A stretch of DNA of 64,000 nucleotides from Actinomycetota bacterium (GCA_018400395.1 JAGYMN010000001.1:6719-70718), one strand, 5' to 3'. Positions 8,989-18,607 are shown, counted from the stretch's first letter. Translations and numbers: made by a program. Notes: generated by a model from the letters alone, not told the origin.

Positions 8989-9018
8989 AGTATAGCACAA
9001 AAAAAGTAAAAGTTGCAA
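8989..9018 (-). promoter_or_regulatory. sigma-70-type promoter upstream of nusA
   Basis: Minus-strand TTGCAA (-35, 9013-9018), an 18-nt spacer, and TATACT (-10, 8989-8994) preceded by TGC, an extended -10. Transcription would start near 8982, after the recD2 stop (9075) and before the terminator-like hairpin, giving a leader of about 85 nt. Confidence 0.6.
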
Positions 9019-9074
9019 ACATTATTTCGAATTTAGCCGAACAGGTTAACAGACAGGCGGACGGGACTTCATTA

Positions 9075-11246
9075 TTAAAGATTTTGAAGCATTTCTCTGA
9101 GGCCTGTGAATCTTTTTTCTACAACATTTTTATTAACCGCCATTCCAATAGCTTTCTTGCTCCCTATTAAAATTGCCAGTTCCCTGGCTCTTGTCAATGC
9201 CGTATAAAGAAGATTCCTCTGGAGAAGCATGTAGTGCGATGTAAGCAGGGGAATAATTACACATCTAAACTCTGAACCCTGGGATTTATGTATAGATATT
9301 GCATATGAATGATTAATTTCATCTATTTCATAAAAACTGTATTTTATTATCCTTCCATCAAAATTTATGTGCAATTCATTTATTTCATTATCAATTTTAT
9401 GAATTATTCCTATATCACCGTTATATATTTCTTTTTCATAATTATTCTTCAGCTGGATGACCCTGTCTCCTGTCCTGAATACCCTGTTTCCATAATATAA
9501 TCCACCCTCCCCGGGATTAATTGCATCCTGTATTCTTAAATTCAGGTTTATAACCCCGCATATTCCCTTATTCGTAGGTACAAGTACCTGGACATCTCTT
9601 AGAGGATCCATATGTAACCTCGAAGGTATTTTATCTGTTAAAAGATTGATAATAAGATCAACTGTTTTTTCCGGATCATTTTTTTCTATAAAGTAAAAAT
9701 CCCCGGCTTCAGAATTTTTTATATAAGGGAATTCCCCATCCCTTACCCTGTGTGCATTTCTTATAATCTGGCTGCCGCCTTCCTGACGGTATATCCTTTT
9801 AAGCTCTGCAACAGGTATTACACCAGAGCGGATCAGGTCCCCAAGAACATATCCTGGACCAACTGGAGGCAGCTGGTCTATATCTCCCACAAATATGAGA
9901 TTAGTATTTTCTTTAAAGGCAGACAGGAGATTTTTTGTAAGTCTTATGTCCAGCATTGAAGCTTCATCTATTATTACGGTGTCCGCTTCAATGGGATTTT
10001 TATCATTTTTCAAGAATTTATTCAGTTTAGGATTAAAATTTAGAAGCCTGTGTATAGTCTTTGATTCCCTTCCTGTTGTTTCAGTCATTCTTTTTGAGGC
10101 TCTTCCCGTAGGTGCCGCCATTAGTACTTTTTTATTTTCACTTTCAAGAATTTTTATAATAAAATTTAGTATTGTACTTTTTCCTGTTCCCGGACTTCCA
10201 GTTATTATTATTATTTTTTCCATAAGGGCATTTATTATGGATTCAACCTGTATGTCATCAAGTTCTATATTCTTTAATTTAGCAAGTTCCATTATTATTT
10301 TTCTGTAAGAAGATTTATCTCTTTTTGCCTTCCCATCACTAAATTTACTATTTATAATTTCCTGTATTTTTTCCCCTACATACTTTTCAGCGATATAAAG
10401 GCCTTTCAGATAGACCCTTCTTATATCACCGTCATCCATAATAATTATTTTTTCTTCTCTCCCAAGCTCGTCAATAGCATTATTTAATAGCGGTAGCCCC
10501 ACTCCAAGGAAATCAAGAGAGCTGTCTATTATACTTTCATATGGAAGGTAGCAGTGCCCTCCATCCTCTGCTCTGCGAAGTATATATATTATTCCGGACT
10601 TTACCCTGAAAATCGAATCTCTGGGTATTCCGGCTCTGCCGGCAATATCATCTGCAATTTTAAAACCTATTCCAAATATATCCTCTGCAAGGCGGTACGG
10701 GTTTACCTTAATAACATTCTCAGCATTTTCACCATAAGTATTATATATTTTCATAGCATATGTATTTGATATGCCGTAAGATTGCAGGGTCATCATTACA
10801 TTTCTTGTATTTCTATGTTTCTGCCATGACTGCATTATCTGTTTTATTCTTTTTTCCCCTATTCCTTCTATACATGAAAGGCTCTCGGGGTCATTGTCGA
10901 GAACATTGATTGTATTTTTTCCAAAATAATCAACTATTCTTGAGGCCATGGCCGGCCCTATTCCTTTAATCACTCCAGAGCCGAGGTAATCCTCAATTCC
11001 CTTTTCCGTAACAGGAATACTTGCACTTACCGATGATACCTCAAATTGTTTTCCATAGGTCCTGTTTACTGTCCATTTTCCCTTTACTTCGAGTTCTTCA
11101 CCGCACTGGAGCTCAAATACATTACCAACTATAGTCACATATGTGTTATCTGTCATCCTGAGTTTACCAACCATATAACCACTTTCAGGATTTTTAAACA
11201 CTATCTTTTCAAGTATCCCATTTATTGTTGATTGACGGTTTTCCAT
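9075..11246 (-). CDS. recD2: RecD2-type SF1B DNA helicase
   Basis: Stand-alone 5'-to-3' DNA helicase for replication-fork and mismatch-repair tasks, not part of RecBCD. The 723 aa protein has the N-terminal OB-like domain, tandem helix-hairpin-helix motifs (GVIKGIG near 91-97, CIEGIGEKRI at 125-134), Walker A GSPGTGKST at 350-358, a Walker B IIDEASMLD near 428, and the UvrD-like C-terminal motif (AISIHKSQGSEF). There is no RecB/RecC nearby. It starts with ATG 7 bp after proS, at the end of the rpsB-to-proS gene train. Its place directly before nusA, where rimP usually lies, is unusual. Confidence 0.96.
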   Translation of the reverse strand: MENRQSTINGILEKIVFKNPESGYMVGKLRMTDNTYVTIVGNVFELQCGEELEVKGKWTVNRTYGKQFEVSSVSASIPVTEKGIEDYLGSGVIKGIGPAMASRIVDYFGKNTINVLDNDPESLSCIEGIGEKRIKQIMQSWQKHRNTRNVMMTLQSYGISNTYAMKIYNTYGENAENVIKVNPYRLAEDIFGIGFKIADDIAGRAGIPRDSIFRVKSGIIYILRRAEDGGHCYLPYESIIDSSLDFLGVGLPLLNNAIDELGREEKIIIMDDGDIRRVYLKGLYIAEKYVGEKIQEIINSKFSDGKAKRDKSSYRKIIMELAKLKNIELDDIQVESIINALMEKIIIITGSPGTGKSTILNFIIKILESENKKVLMAAPTGRASKRMTETTGRESKTIHRLLNFNPKLNKFLKNDKNPIEADTVIIDEASMLDIRLTKNLLSAFKENTNLIFVGDIDQLPPVGPGYVLGDLIRSGVIPVAELKRIYRQEGGSQIIRNAHRVRDGEFPYIKNSEAGDFYFIEKNDPEKTVDLIINLLTDKIPSRLHMDPLRDVQVLVPTNKGICGVINLNLRIQDAINPGEGGLYYGNRVFRTGDRVIQLKNNYEKEIYNGDIGIIHKIDNEINELHINFDGRIIKYSFYEIDEINHSYAISIHKSQGSEFRCVIIPLLTSHYMLLQRNLLYTALTRARELAILIGSKKAIGMAVNKNVVEKRFTGLREMLQNL

Positions 11247-11253
11247 CTGTATA

Positions 11254-12966
11254 TTATTTTTTTATATCGCTTGATATAAAATCTTTTACAAATTTGACTA
11301 TATCTTTTGGATTTATTTCAAATTGCTTTCCATTTTTACGCAGCTGTACCTCGATCAACCCTTCATCAAGGTACTTTCTTCCCAGTACAATTTTTAACGG
11401 TAGACCAAGCAGATCTGAATCTTTAAATTTTATACCGGCACTTACTTCTCTGTCATCGTATAGAACTTCTATTCCGCTGTCTAAAAGTTTTTCATATATT
11501 TCTTCTCCGGCACCCACAAGCTGCTCTTCCTTTAAACTGGTTATTAAAAGATTAACTGTATAGGGGGCTATTGCGGTAGGCCATATTATACCTTTATCGT
11601 CATGCATCTGTTCTATAACCGCAGATAATATTCTGGTTATCCCCATTCCGTAACAGCCCATTACAAAAGGTTTCAACCTCCCATCCCTTCCGAGGAATCT
11701 CGCTTCCATTTTTTCGCTATATTTCTTTCCCAGTTTGAATATATGACCTATTTCTATTCCCTTGTCGATTTTCAGTTTCGAACCGCATCTTTCACATATA
11801 TCTCCTTCTACAGGGTACGAAAAATCTCCATATGCTTTTATATTCACATCTCTTTGGATGTTTACATTTCTAAGATGAAAGTCTTTTTTGTTTGCACCTG
11901 TTATAACGCCTTTAACCCCTTTTAGCATCCTGTCTGCATATATTTCAATTTCCGGATCAAGTCCTACCGGGCCAAGATAACCTATTGGATATCTTTCATC
12001 TGAATTTTCGTACAGCCTTAATTCTTTTCCAAGAAATTTTTCGGCTTTCGAAATATTAAGCTGTCTGTCACCCATTAATATAAAGGCATATATTTTTTCC
12101 TTTTCATCAGTTAACAGTATTGTCTTGACAGTATATTTTTTTTCTATCTTCAAAAAATCTGCAAGTCTATCTATATCAGTTATTCCGGGAGTGCTGACCT
12201 TTTCTATTTCTCCAGCATTTTTAAAAGTTTCTTCTTTTTCCATAAGTGGCCTGAACCCTGCCATTTCTATATTTGCAGAGTATCCACATTCAGGACAATA
12301 TATAATGGTCTCCTCTCCGTCTCCTGCAAGTACCATAAATTCATGGGAGGATTTCCCGCCTATTATTCCCGTATCCGCTTCAACGGTCTTATACTTGAGA
12401 CCCATTCTTTCCATTATCCTTGTATAAGCAGAATGCATTTTATTATATATTTCATCCAGATCACTGTCATTCTCACAGAAGCTATATGCATCCTTCATTA
12501 TAAATTCCCTTGCCCTTAAAAGGCCGTATCTCGGCCTGATCTCATCTCTGAACTTTACCTGGATCTGGTAAAGATTAAGCGGCAGGTCCCTGTAGGATTT
12601 TATATCCAGGTATGCAAGATAGGTCATTATTTCTTCGTGTGTCGGACCGAGGCAGAAAGAACGCCCGTTCCTGTCTTTCAGCCTGAATAGTTCTGGCCCA
12701 TATTCACCCCAGCGTCCCGATTTTTCCCAGAGGTCTGAAGGCTGAAGTACTGGCAAAAATAGTTCCAGCGCACCTGTCCTGTCCATTTCTTCCCTTATAA
12801 TATTTTCAATCTTCTGAATAACCCTCTTGCCAGCAGGAAGAAAAGCATATATACCAGATGCTATTTTCCTTATTAATCCTGCCCTGACGGTAAGCGCGTG
12901 GCTGGATATCTCTGCTTCTCTTGGTTCTTCTTTTAAAGTTGGTATAAATCCCTGTGAATATCTCAA
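11254..12966 (-). CDS. proS: prolyl-tRNA synthetase (bacterial type)
   Basis: Charges tRNA-Pro. The 570 aa length and the inserted editing domain between motifs 2 and 3 (residues about 220-390, with GEETIIYCPECGYSAN at its start) mark the prokaryote-type ProRS. Class II motif 2 residues are at 139-159 (FRDEIRPRYGLLRAREF region), motif 3 is MGCYGMGITR, and the C-terminal anticodon-binding domain is present. The start is TTG at 12966 with AAGGAG 5 nt upstream. It is 16 bp after ispG; the order rseP-ispG-proS is common. There is no T-box leader because there is no room for one. Confidence 0.97.
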   Translation of the reverse strand: MRYSQGFIPTLKEEPREAEISSHALTVRAGLIRKIASGIYAFLPAGKRVIQKIENIIREEMDRTGALELFLPVLQPSDLWEKSGRWGEYGPELFRLKDRNGRSFCLGPTHEEIMTYLAYLDIKSYRDLPLNLYQIQVKFRDEIRPRYGLLRAREFIMKDAYSFCENDSDLDEIYNKMHSAYTRIMERMGLKYKTVEADTGIIGGKSSHEFMVLAGDGEETIIYCPECGYSANIEMAGFRPLMEKEETFKNAGEIEKVSTPGITDIDRLADFLKIEKKYTVKTILLTDEKEKIYAFILMGDRQLNISKAEKFLGKELRLYENSDERYPIGYLGPVGLDPEIEIYADRMLKGVKGVITGANKKDFHLRNVNIQRDVNIKAYGDFSYPVEGDICERCGSKLKIDKGIEIGHIFKLGKKYSEKMEARFLGRDGRLKPFVMGCYGMGITRILSAVIEQMHDDKGIIWPTAIAPYTVNLLITSLKEEQLVGAGEEIYEKLLDSGIEVLYDDREVSAGIKFKDSDLLGLPLKIVLGRKYLDEGLIEVQLRKNGKQFEINPKDIVKFVKDFISSDIKK

Positions 12967-12982
12967 TGCTTCTCCTTATATT

Positions 12983-14047
12983 CTATAATAGCTTTTCTAA
13001 TTCATTCTTGAATTCTTTCAGCACATTATCCTTTTTTACTCTTTTTATTACCGATCCCTTTAGAAAAATTGCTGCCCTGTCTTTTCCAAAAGCAATCCCG
13101 AGATCTGCATCCTTAGCTTCACCCGGACCATTTACTATGCACCCCATCACTGCCAGTTTCAATCCTTTCTTTATGTCACCCGTCATCTCCTCTATCTGTT
13201 TTACTATACTCTGAAGGTCCACAGTTGTTCTTCCGCATGTCGGACAGGAAACTATATTTACCCCTTTATTGCGCAGTCCCAGGCTGTCAAGTATAAGATA
13301 GCCTATCTTTACTTCTTCAGAGGATTTATCAGTAAGAGATACCCTGATTGTATCTCCTATGCCTTCTGCCAGCAGAATGCCAAGTCCAACAGATGATTTT
13401 ACTGTGCCAGGTATCATTGGGCCTGCTTCTGTGACACCAATATGCAGCGGGTATCTACATTTTTCAGATATTGTTCTGTAAACACTTATAGTATCTATAA
13501 CAGAAGAAGCCTTGGCAGAAATTTTAAAATTATAAAAATCAAGGTTTTCAAACAGTTTTATATTTTCAATGGTGCTTTCTATCATCGAATATTTTATATT
13601 ACCATTATTCTTTCTCAGGATTTTCTTATCTACCGAACCGGAGTTTATTCCCAACCTGACAGCTATCCCATTTTTTTTTGCATAATCTATGACCTTAGCA
13701 GTTCTTTCGCGCCCGCCTATATTACCAGGATTTATACGAATACCGCTTACTCCTGCCTTTATACTGTCTATTGCCAGTGTACAGTCGAAATGAATATCTG
13801 CTACAACCGGCACTCTAAAAATTCCTGAATCAATAAGTTTTTTCAATTCTGAAACTGCAGATTTATCCGGTATTGCTATCCTTATTACTTCACAGCCACA
13901 CTCAATTAATTCATTTATCTCTGCCCTTATTGCAATGCTGTTTAGAATATTTGATTTTGTCATAGATTGTACTGAGATACGGTTACTGCCTCCTATTCCC
14001 AGGCTTCCCAGCTTTATCTCCCTGGTTTTTTTTCGGATAATCTTCAT
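12983..14047 (-). CDS. ispG: 4-hydroxy-3-methylbut-2-enyl diphosphate synthase IspG
   Basis: Penultimate enzyme of the MEP isoprenoid pathway; uses a [4Fe-4S] cluster to reduce MEcPP to HMBPP. The 354 aa protein has an N-terminal TIM barrel and the three cluster cysteines C268, C271 (SCPTCGR) and C303 (GCIVNGPGE). Its presence implies a MEP pathway, yet dxr, often between uppS and rseP here, is missing from this locus. It lies 13 bp after rseP and 16 bp before proS. Confidence 0.97.
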   Translation of the reverse strand: MKIIRKKTREIKLGSLGIGGSNRISVQSMTKSNILNSIAIRAEINELIECGCEVIRIAIPDKSAVSELKKLIDSGIFRVPVVADIHFDCTLAIDSIKAGVSGIRINPGNIGGRERTAKVIDYAKKNGIAVRLGINSGSVDKKILRKNNGNIKYSMIESTIENIKLFENLDFYNFKISAKASSVIDTISVYRTISEKCRYPLHIGVTEAGPMIPGTVKSSVGLGILLAEGIGDTIRVSLTDKSSEEVKIGYLILDSLGLRNKGVNIVSCPTCGRTTVDLQSIVKQIEEMTGDIKKGLKLAVMGCIVNGPGEAKDADLGIAFGKDRAAIFLKGSVIKRVKKDNVLKEFKNELEKLL

Positions 14048-14060
14048 AAAAATGTCCTTT

Positions 14061-15113
14061 TTACATTTTAGTCAGGTCAAACGGGCTGATAATATCGTAT
14101 ATAAAACCTACTAGGAGTAATGATACCATTAAAAAAACCCCAAAATAATTGGCCACTTCCAGTAATTTCCTGGGTACCGGTCTTTTTCTTATTGTCTCCA
14201 CTACAAGAAGCACAATATTGCCTCCATCCAGAGGAAGTATGGGGATCAGGTTACCAAACCCTATCAAAATGGACACAAGAGCTATAAAAAGAATAAAATT
14301 CTGTATACCCATAGATATGGACTGCTGAAAGATGCTTACAACGCCAATTGGAGATACAGGTCTTGCCTGTTCAAATGGAATCTGACCCCTGAAAAGCATC
14401 CCAAATAATCTAACATATGTAACAATTATATCCCACGTCATTCTAAAACTTTCCTTTATTACCCCGGTAAACCCTAATTTTTTCTCAATGTAACCAGGAG
14501 ATATCCCAAGAAATCCTTTACCGTCCACTACATCCAGTAGAGCTTCGATCTTTATCTGTCTTCCTTCCCTTTCTACGGTATAGGTCACCTTCTCATTGGG
14601 TCTATTCTGGGTCTTTTCGGCAAATTCATCCCATGTATTTATTTCTTCACCATCTATAGCTATGACGGTATCGCCTATATTAAATCCATATTCCTCTGCA
14701 GGACTATCTTCCTGTATATAATCTATTGTAGTTGATGGTTGGGTAACACCCATACTCAGAAATATCATAATAAGTATTATCGCGAATAATACGTTAAATC
14801 CGGCACCGCCAAATATTGCAAAAAACTTTTTATAGAAAGGCTTGCTCTGATAAGATTTCCCTTCCCTGCTTTCTGGTATTTCTTCGTTTCTATCCATCCC
14901 CAATATTTTTACATAACCGCCCACAGGTATGGCCCTCAGGCCATATTCAGTTCCAGATTTTGATTTAATTTTAAATATTGGCGGACCAAAGCCTATAAAA
15001 AATTCCTGCACATACATTCCTCCTGCTTTGGCAAAAACAAAATGGCCGAACTCGTGCACTATTATAATCAGTGAAAACCCTATAATTGCAATTATATATT
15101 GAAGTATAACCAT
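14061..15113 (-). CDS. rseP: RIP metalloprotease RseP (site-2 protease family)
   Basis: Membrane zinc protease that cleaves transmembrane substrates such as anti-sigma factors and signal-peptide remnants. The 350 aa protein has HEFGH at residues 20-24 inside the first membrane helix, a PDZ domain at about 115-195 and the second metal motif LPLDGGN near residue 298, followed by more membrane helices. It starts with ATG 9 bp after uppS. The usual cdsA and dxr neighbours are absent between uppS and this gene. Confidence 0.96.
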   Translation of the reverse strand: MVILQYIIAIIGFSLIIIVHEFGHFVFAKAGGMYVQEFFIGFGPPIFKIKSKSGTEYGLRAIPVGGYVKILGMDRNEEIPESREGKSYQSKPFYKKFFAIFGGAGFNVLFAIILIMIFLSMGVTQPSTTIDYIQEDSPAEEYGFNIGDTVIAIDGEEINTWDEFAEKTQNRPNEKVTYTVEREGRQIKIEALLDVVDGKGFLGISPGYIEKKLGFTGVIKESFRMTWDIIVTYVRLFGMLFRGQIPFEQARPVSPIGVVSIFQQSISMGIQNFILFIALVSILIGFGNLIPILPLDGGNIVLLVVETIRKRPVPRKLLEVANYFGVFLMVSLLLVGFIYDIISPFDLTKM

Positions 15114-15122
15114 TTACAGATC

Positions 15123-15884
15123 TTAAACCTTTCCAAATCTTCTTTGCCTTTTCTGGTATTCTTTTATCGCCATTATAAAATATTTTCTTTTAAAATCTGG
15201 CCAGAGAACTCTGCTAAAATATAATTCGGTATACGATATCTGCCAGAGCAAAAAATTACTCAGCCTGTACTCTCCGCTTGTCCTTATAAGCAGATCGGGG
15301 TCAGGAATACCGCCTGTAAAGAGATATTCTGAAAAAAGGTCTTCGTCCAAATTATCATATTTAAGTTTATTGTTTCCTATATCGCTGCATATTTTCTTAA
15401 CCGCCTCCATAATCTCCTGTCTTGACCCGTAATTTAAAGCGATATTGAAATTAAGTTTGCTGTTAGCAGAAGTTTCCATTTCTGCGTCTTCGTATACTTT
15501 CAGGACTTCTGGAGGTATTCCCCTTCTATTACCAATAAGCCTTAACCTGACGCCATGGTTTTTGAGCAGACCTAATTCATTTTTCAGGGTTTCTACAAAA
15601 AGTTTTAATAAGAACCTTACTTCGTTTTCCGGCCTTTTCCAGTTTTCACTTGATAGTGAAAACACAGTAAGATATTTAATTCCCAGATCTATGCATGCTC
15701 TTATAACTTCCCTGAGTGACTCTACCCCTGCTTTATGTCCTGCACTCCTCGGCAGGTTCCTTTTTTCAGCCCACCTTCCGTTTCCATCCATTATTATAGC
15801 GACATGCAGTGGTATTTTTTTTAGGAATGCTCCCTCTCTTAATGATTTTCTGTTAGAAGCTAATATTGAAGAAAAAAAGTTCAA
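15123..15884 (-). CDS. uppS: undecaprenyl diphosphate synthase (cis-prenyltransferase)
   Basis: Condenses farnesyl-PP with IPP to make the C55 lipid carrier for peptidoglycan. The 253 aa protein has IMDGNGRW around residues 31-38 with the catalytic Asp, the SLSSENWKRP motif and the C-terminal DLLIRTSGEYRLSNF motif. An extra N-terminus of about 20 residues precedes the conserved core. The TTG at 15884 has only a distant TAGG site, so a later start is possible. It is 11 bp after frr. Confidence 0.95.
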   Translation of the reverse strand: MNFFSSILASNRKSLREGAFLKKIPLHVAIIMDGNGRWAEKRNLPRSAGHKAGVESLREVIRACIDLGIKYLTVFSLSSENWKRPENEVRFLLKLFVETLKNELGLLKNHGVRLRLIGNRRGIPPEVLKVYEDAEMETSANSKLNFNIALNYGSRQEIMEAVKKICSDIGNNKLKYDNLDEDLFSEYLFTGGIPDPDLLIRTSGEYRLSNFLLWQISYTELYFSRVLWPDFKRKYFIMAIKEYQKRQRRFGKV

Positions 15885-15895
15885 AGTCCATATAC

Positions 15896-16453
15896 CTACA
15901 CTTCCATGATTTCGTTTTCCTTCTGCTGGAGGGCATTGTTTATTTTATCAATAAATTCATCAGTTAGATCCTGGACTTCTTTTTCCAACTTTAAAAGGTC
16001 GTCTTTGGTTATGTCCCCATCAGATTCCATCTTTTTTAATCTTTCATTTGCATCCCTTCTTATATTTCTGATGGCTACTCTTCCGTCCTCTGCTATTTTT
16101 TTTACAAGCTTTACAAGCTCATGCCTTCTTTCCTCATTAAGGGGAGGTACGGCCAGTCTTATTACTTTTCCATCATTTGTGGGGTTAATTCCCAGGTCTG
16201 ATTTGATTATCTGTGTCTCTATCTCTTTTAAAAACTTCGGCTCATAAGGAGAAATCAATATTGTTCTGGGTTCAGGTATGCTGATATTTGAAGCATGTTT
16301 CAATTGTGTCCTTGTGCCGTAATAATCAATAAAGATATTATCGAGAAGTGCTGCAGAGGCCCTGCCTGTTCTTATGGTATTGAATTCATGCCCTGTGCTT
16401 TCTACTGATTGCTCCATTTTTTTTCTTGATTCAATTAATATCTTATCTTTCAT
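15896..16453 (-). CDS. frr: ribosome recycling factor
   Basis: Splits post-termination ribosomes together with EF-G. The 185 aa length and the motifs (FNTIRTGRASAALLD near residues 25-39, VPPLNEERRHELVK, AIRNIRRDAN) are those of RRF. It starts with ATG only 2 bp after the pyrH stop, as in the conserved rpsB-tsf-pyrH-frr cluster. Confidence 0.98.
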   Translation of the reverse strand: MKDKILIESRKKMEQSVESTGHEFNTIRTGRASAALLDNIFIDYYGTRTQLKHASNISIPEPRTILISPYEPKFLKEIETQIIKSDLGINPTNDGKVIRLAVPPLNEERRHELVKLVKKIAEDGRVAIRNIRRDANERLKKMESDGDITKDDLLKLEKEVQDLTDEFIDKINNALQQKENEIMEV

Positions 16454-16455
16454 GA

Positions 16456-17175
16456 TTACCCCTTTGATACTAAAGTTCCTATATCCTTTCCCATTATAAC
16501 ACCTTTTATATTGCCCGGTACTCTTATATCAAAAACTATTATAGGTAGATTATTATCTCTGCAGAGCGATATTGCTGTTGAATCCATTACTCCAAGGTTC
16601 TCATTTAAAACTCTGCTGAAGCTTAATCTGCTGATTTTTTTTGCATCTTTGAATTTTTGAGGATCCCTATCGTATACCCCATCCACCTTTGTAGCTTTGA
16701 AGATTATTTCCGCATCTATTTCAAGAGCCCTTAGCGCTGCAGCCGTGTCTGTAGTAAAATATGGATTTCCCGTACCTCCGGCAAATATAACAACCCTTTT
16801 CTTTTCCAGGTGCCTGACGGCTCTCCTTCTTATAAAGGGTTCAGCGATTTCCTGCATTGAAATAGCGGTCTGTACCCTTGTTGTAACATTATGCTTTTCA
16901 AGTGCATTTTGAAGTCCCAGAGCATTCATTATTGTAGCAAGCATTCCTATATAATCAGCAGTTGTACGGTCTATTCCGTTTACACTTGCAGATGTGCCCC
17001 TCCAGAAGTTCCCTCCACCTATAACTATCGCTATTTCAACACCAAGATCCGCTACTTCTTTTATCTGTCCTGCTATTTCACTTACCGTATCAGGATCCAT
17101 ACTATTATTACCATTGCCCAGAAGGGCCTCTCCGCTTACTTTTAATAAAACTCTCTTATATTTTGGCTTTGCCAT
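16456..17175 (-). CDS. pyrH: UMP kinase
   Basis: Phosphorylates UMP to UDP; a hexameric amino-acid-kinase-fold enzyme. The 239 aa protein has LLKVSGEALLG at its N-terminus, IGGGNFWRG near residue 52, and the nucleotide-binding TDTAAALRALE segment near 142. It lies between tsf and frr. It links this cluster functionally to the pyr operon at 52.8-63.2 kb, whose end product is UMP. Confidence 0.98.
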   Translation of the reverse strand: MAKPKYKRVLLKVSGEALLGNGNNSMDPDTVSEIAGQIKEVADLGVEIAIVIGGGNFWRGTSASVNGIDRTTADYIGMLATIMNALGLQNALEKHNVTTRVQTAISMQEIAEPFIRRRAVRHLEKKRVVIFAGGTGNPYFTTDTAAALRALEIDAEIIFKATKVDGVYDRDPQKFKDAKKISRLSFSRVLNENLGVMDSTAISLCRDNNLPIIVFDIRVPGNIKGVIMGKDIGTLVSKG

Positions 17176-17202
17176 TTTTATATTAATGACTATTAAACCC
17201 TT

Positions 17203-17802
17203 TTAATTATACTCGCCAAGTGCATAACGGCAGAATCTTTTTACAACTATATTTTCCCCTATTGTAGCTATTTTTTCCTTTATAAGATCACCTATTTTTT
17301 TATCGGGATCCCTGATATAAGACTGCTCAAGAAGTACATTTTCTTCATAATATTTATTTAACCTTCCTTCGGCTATCTTTTTTGCAATATTTTCAGGTTT
17401 TCCCTCATTTTCTGCCTGCTTTATATAAATTTCCTTTTCTTTTTCCGCAACTTCTGCCGGTACATCTTCTATAGATATGTATAAAGGATTGCTTGCAGCA
17501 ATATGCAGCGCCAGATCATGGACAAATGATTTAAACATCTCATTACGGGCTACAAAATCTGTTTCACAGTTCACTTCAAGAAGTACACCTATTTTTGATC
17601 CCTGGTGAATGTAGCTTTCTATTATTCCTTCTTTTGTTACCCTTGAAGCTTTTTTTAATGCTTTTACCAGACCTTTCTCTCTAAGAATCTCTGCAGCTTT
17701 TTCAATATTTCCATTTGCCTCTACAAGGGCTTTTTTACAGTCCATCATACCTGCCTTGCTTCTTTCCCTTAATTCCCTGACTTGATCAGATTTTATTTCC
17801 AT
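17203..17802 (-). CDS. tsf: translation elongation factor Ts, short form
   Basis: Guanine nucleotide exchange factor for EF-Tu. The 199 aa protein has the N-terminal UBA-like segment (VRELRERSKAGMMDCKKAL) and the core TDFVARNEMFK motif. Length is that of the short, one-repeat form known from Thermus rather than the roughly 280 aa E. coli form. It is 16 bp after rpsB. Confidence 0.97.
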   Translation of the reverse strand: MEIKSDQVRELRERSKAGMMDCKKALVEANGNIEKAAEILREKGLVKALKKASRVTKEGIIESYIHQGSKIGVLLEVNCETDFVARNEMFKSFVHDLALHIAASNPLYISIEDVPAEVAEKEKEIYIKQAENEGKPENIAKKIAEGRLNKYYEENVLLEQSYIRDPDKKIGDLIKEKIATIGENIVVKRFCRYALGEYN

Positions 17803-17818
17803 TTTCTATCTCCCTTTT

Positions 17819-18607
17819 TTATACCCAGATATCTTCATCCGGTTTTTCTTCAAGATCGTCTTCTGATTTTTCTTTTTCAAGCTCTTTTGCTTCCTTTTCT
17901 TCAGGGCTCCTCTTCTTCTTTTCCATTTCCAGGACTCCTGCCTTGACCCCATCTGCTATTATCCTGGTTATCAAAGCACAGGAACGTATTGCATCGTCAT
18001 TTCCAGGTATAATAAAATCTATTAGATCAGGGTCACAGTTTGTATCTGTAATAGCAATAATTGGTATTCCAAGCTTCCTGGCTTCGTTGACAGCGATTAT
18101 TTCCTTCCCGGGATCAATAATGTATATAACATCCGGAAGTTTCTTCATATCCCTTATACCACCTATATTATACATGAGCTTTTCGTATTCCTTCCTTATG
18201 CCAAGGACCTCTTTTTTAGGTAATTTGTCAAATATACCGGACTCTTCCATTTTTTCTATCTCTTCAAGCCTCTTCGTTCTTGTACTTATTGTTGAAAAAT
18301 TAGTTAATGTTCCTCCAAGCCACCTGTTCCTTACATAAGGCATACCGCATTCATCAGCAGCATTTTCTATTATGTCCTGAGTTTGTCTTTTCGTGCCGAC
18401 AAAAAGTATTATTTCTCCCCTGCTGGCCAGTTCCTTTACATATTCGTGAGCTTCAATAATAAGCCTCATAGTCTCCGTAAGATCAATGATATATATGCCA
18501 TTTTTTGCAGCATATATATATTTTTTCATCTTTGGATTCCACTTCTGGGTCTGGTGACCAAAATGAACTCCTACTTCCAGAAGCTGCTTCATGGTGACGA
18601 TACTCAA
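17819..18607 (-). CDS. rpsB: 30S ribosomal protein S2
   Basis: Small-subunit protein on the back of the 30S particle. The 262 aa protein begins MSIVTMKQLLEVGVHFGHQ and has the NRWLGGTLTN motif. The C-terminus is an acidic, charged tail (about 225-262). The start is TTG at 18607, set by GGAGG 7 nt upstream. A strong promoter and a leader hairpin lie in the 141-bp gap before it, so it heads the rpsB-to-recD2 train. Confidence 0.98.
   Translation of the reverse strand: MSIVTMKQLLEVGVHFGHQTQKWNPKMKKYIYAAKNGIYIIDLTETMRLIIEAHEYVKELASRGEIILFVGTKRQTQDIIENAADECGMPYVRNRWLGGTLTNFSTISTRTKRLEEIEKMEESGIFDKLPKKEVLGIRKEYEKLMYNIGGIRDMKKLPDVIYIIDPGKEIIAVNEARKLGIPIIAITDTNCDPDLIDFIIPGNDDAIRSCALITRIIADGVKAGVLEMEKKKRSPEEKEAKELEKEKSEDDLEEKPDEDIWV

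Noticed and set aside
12967..12982. T-box leader before proS
   Set aside because: The gap is 16 bp; no T-box sequence.
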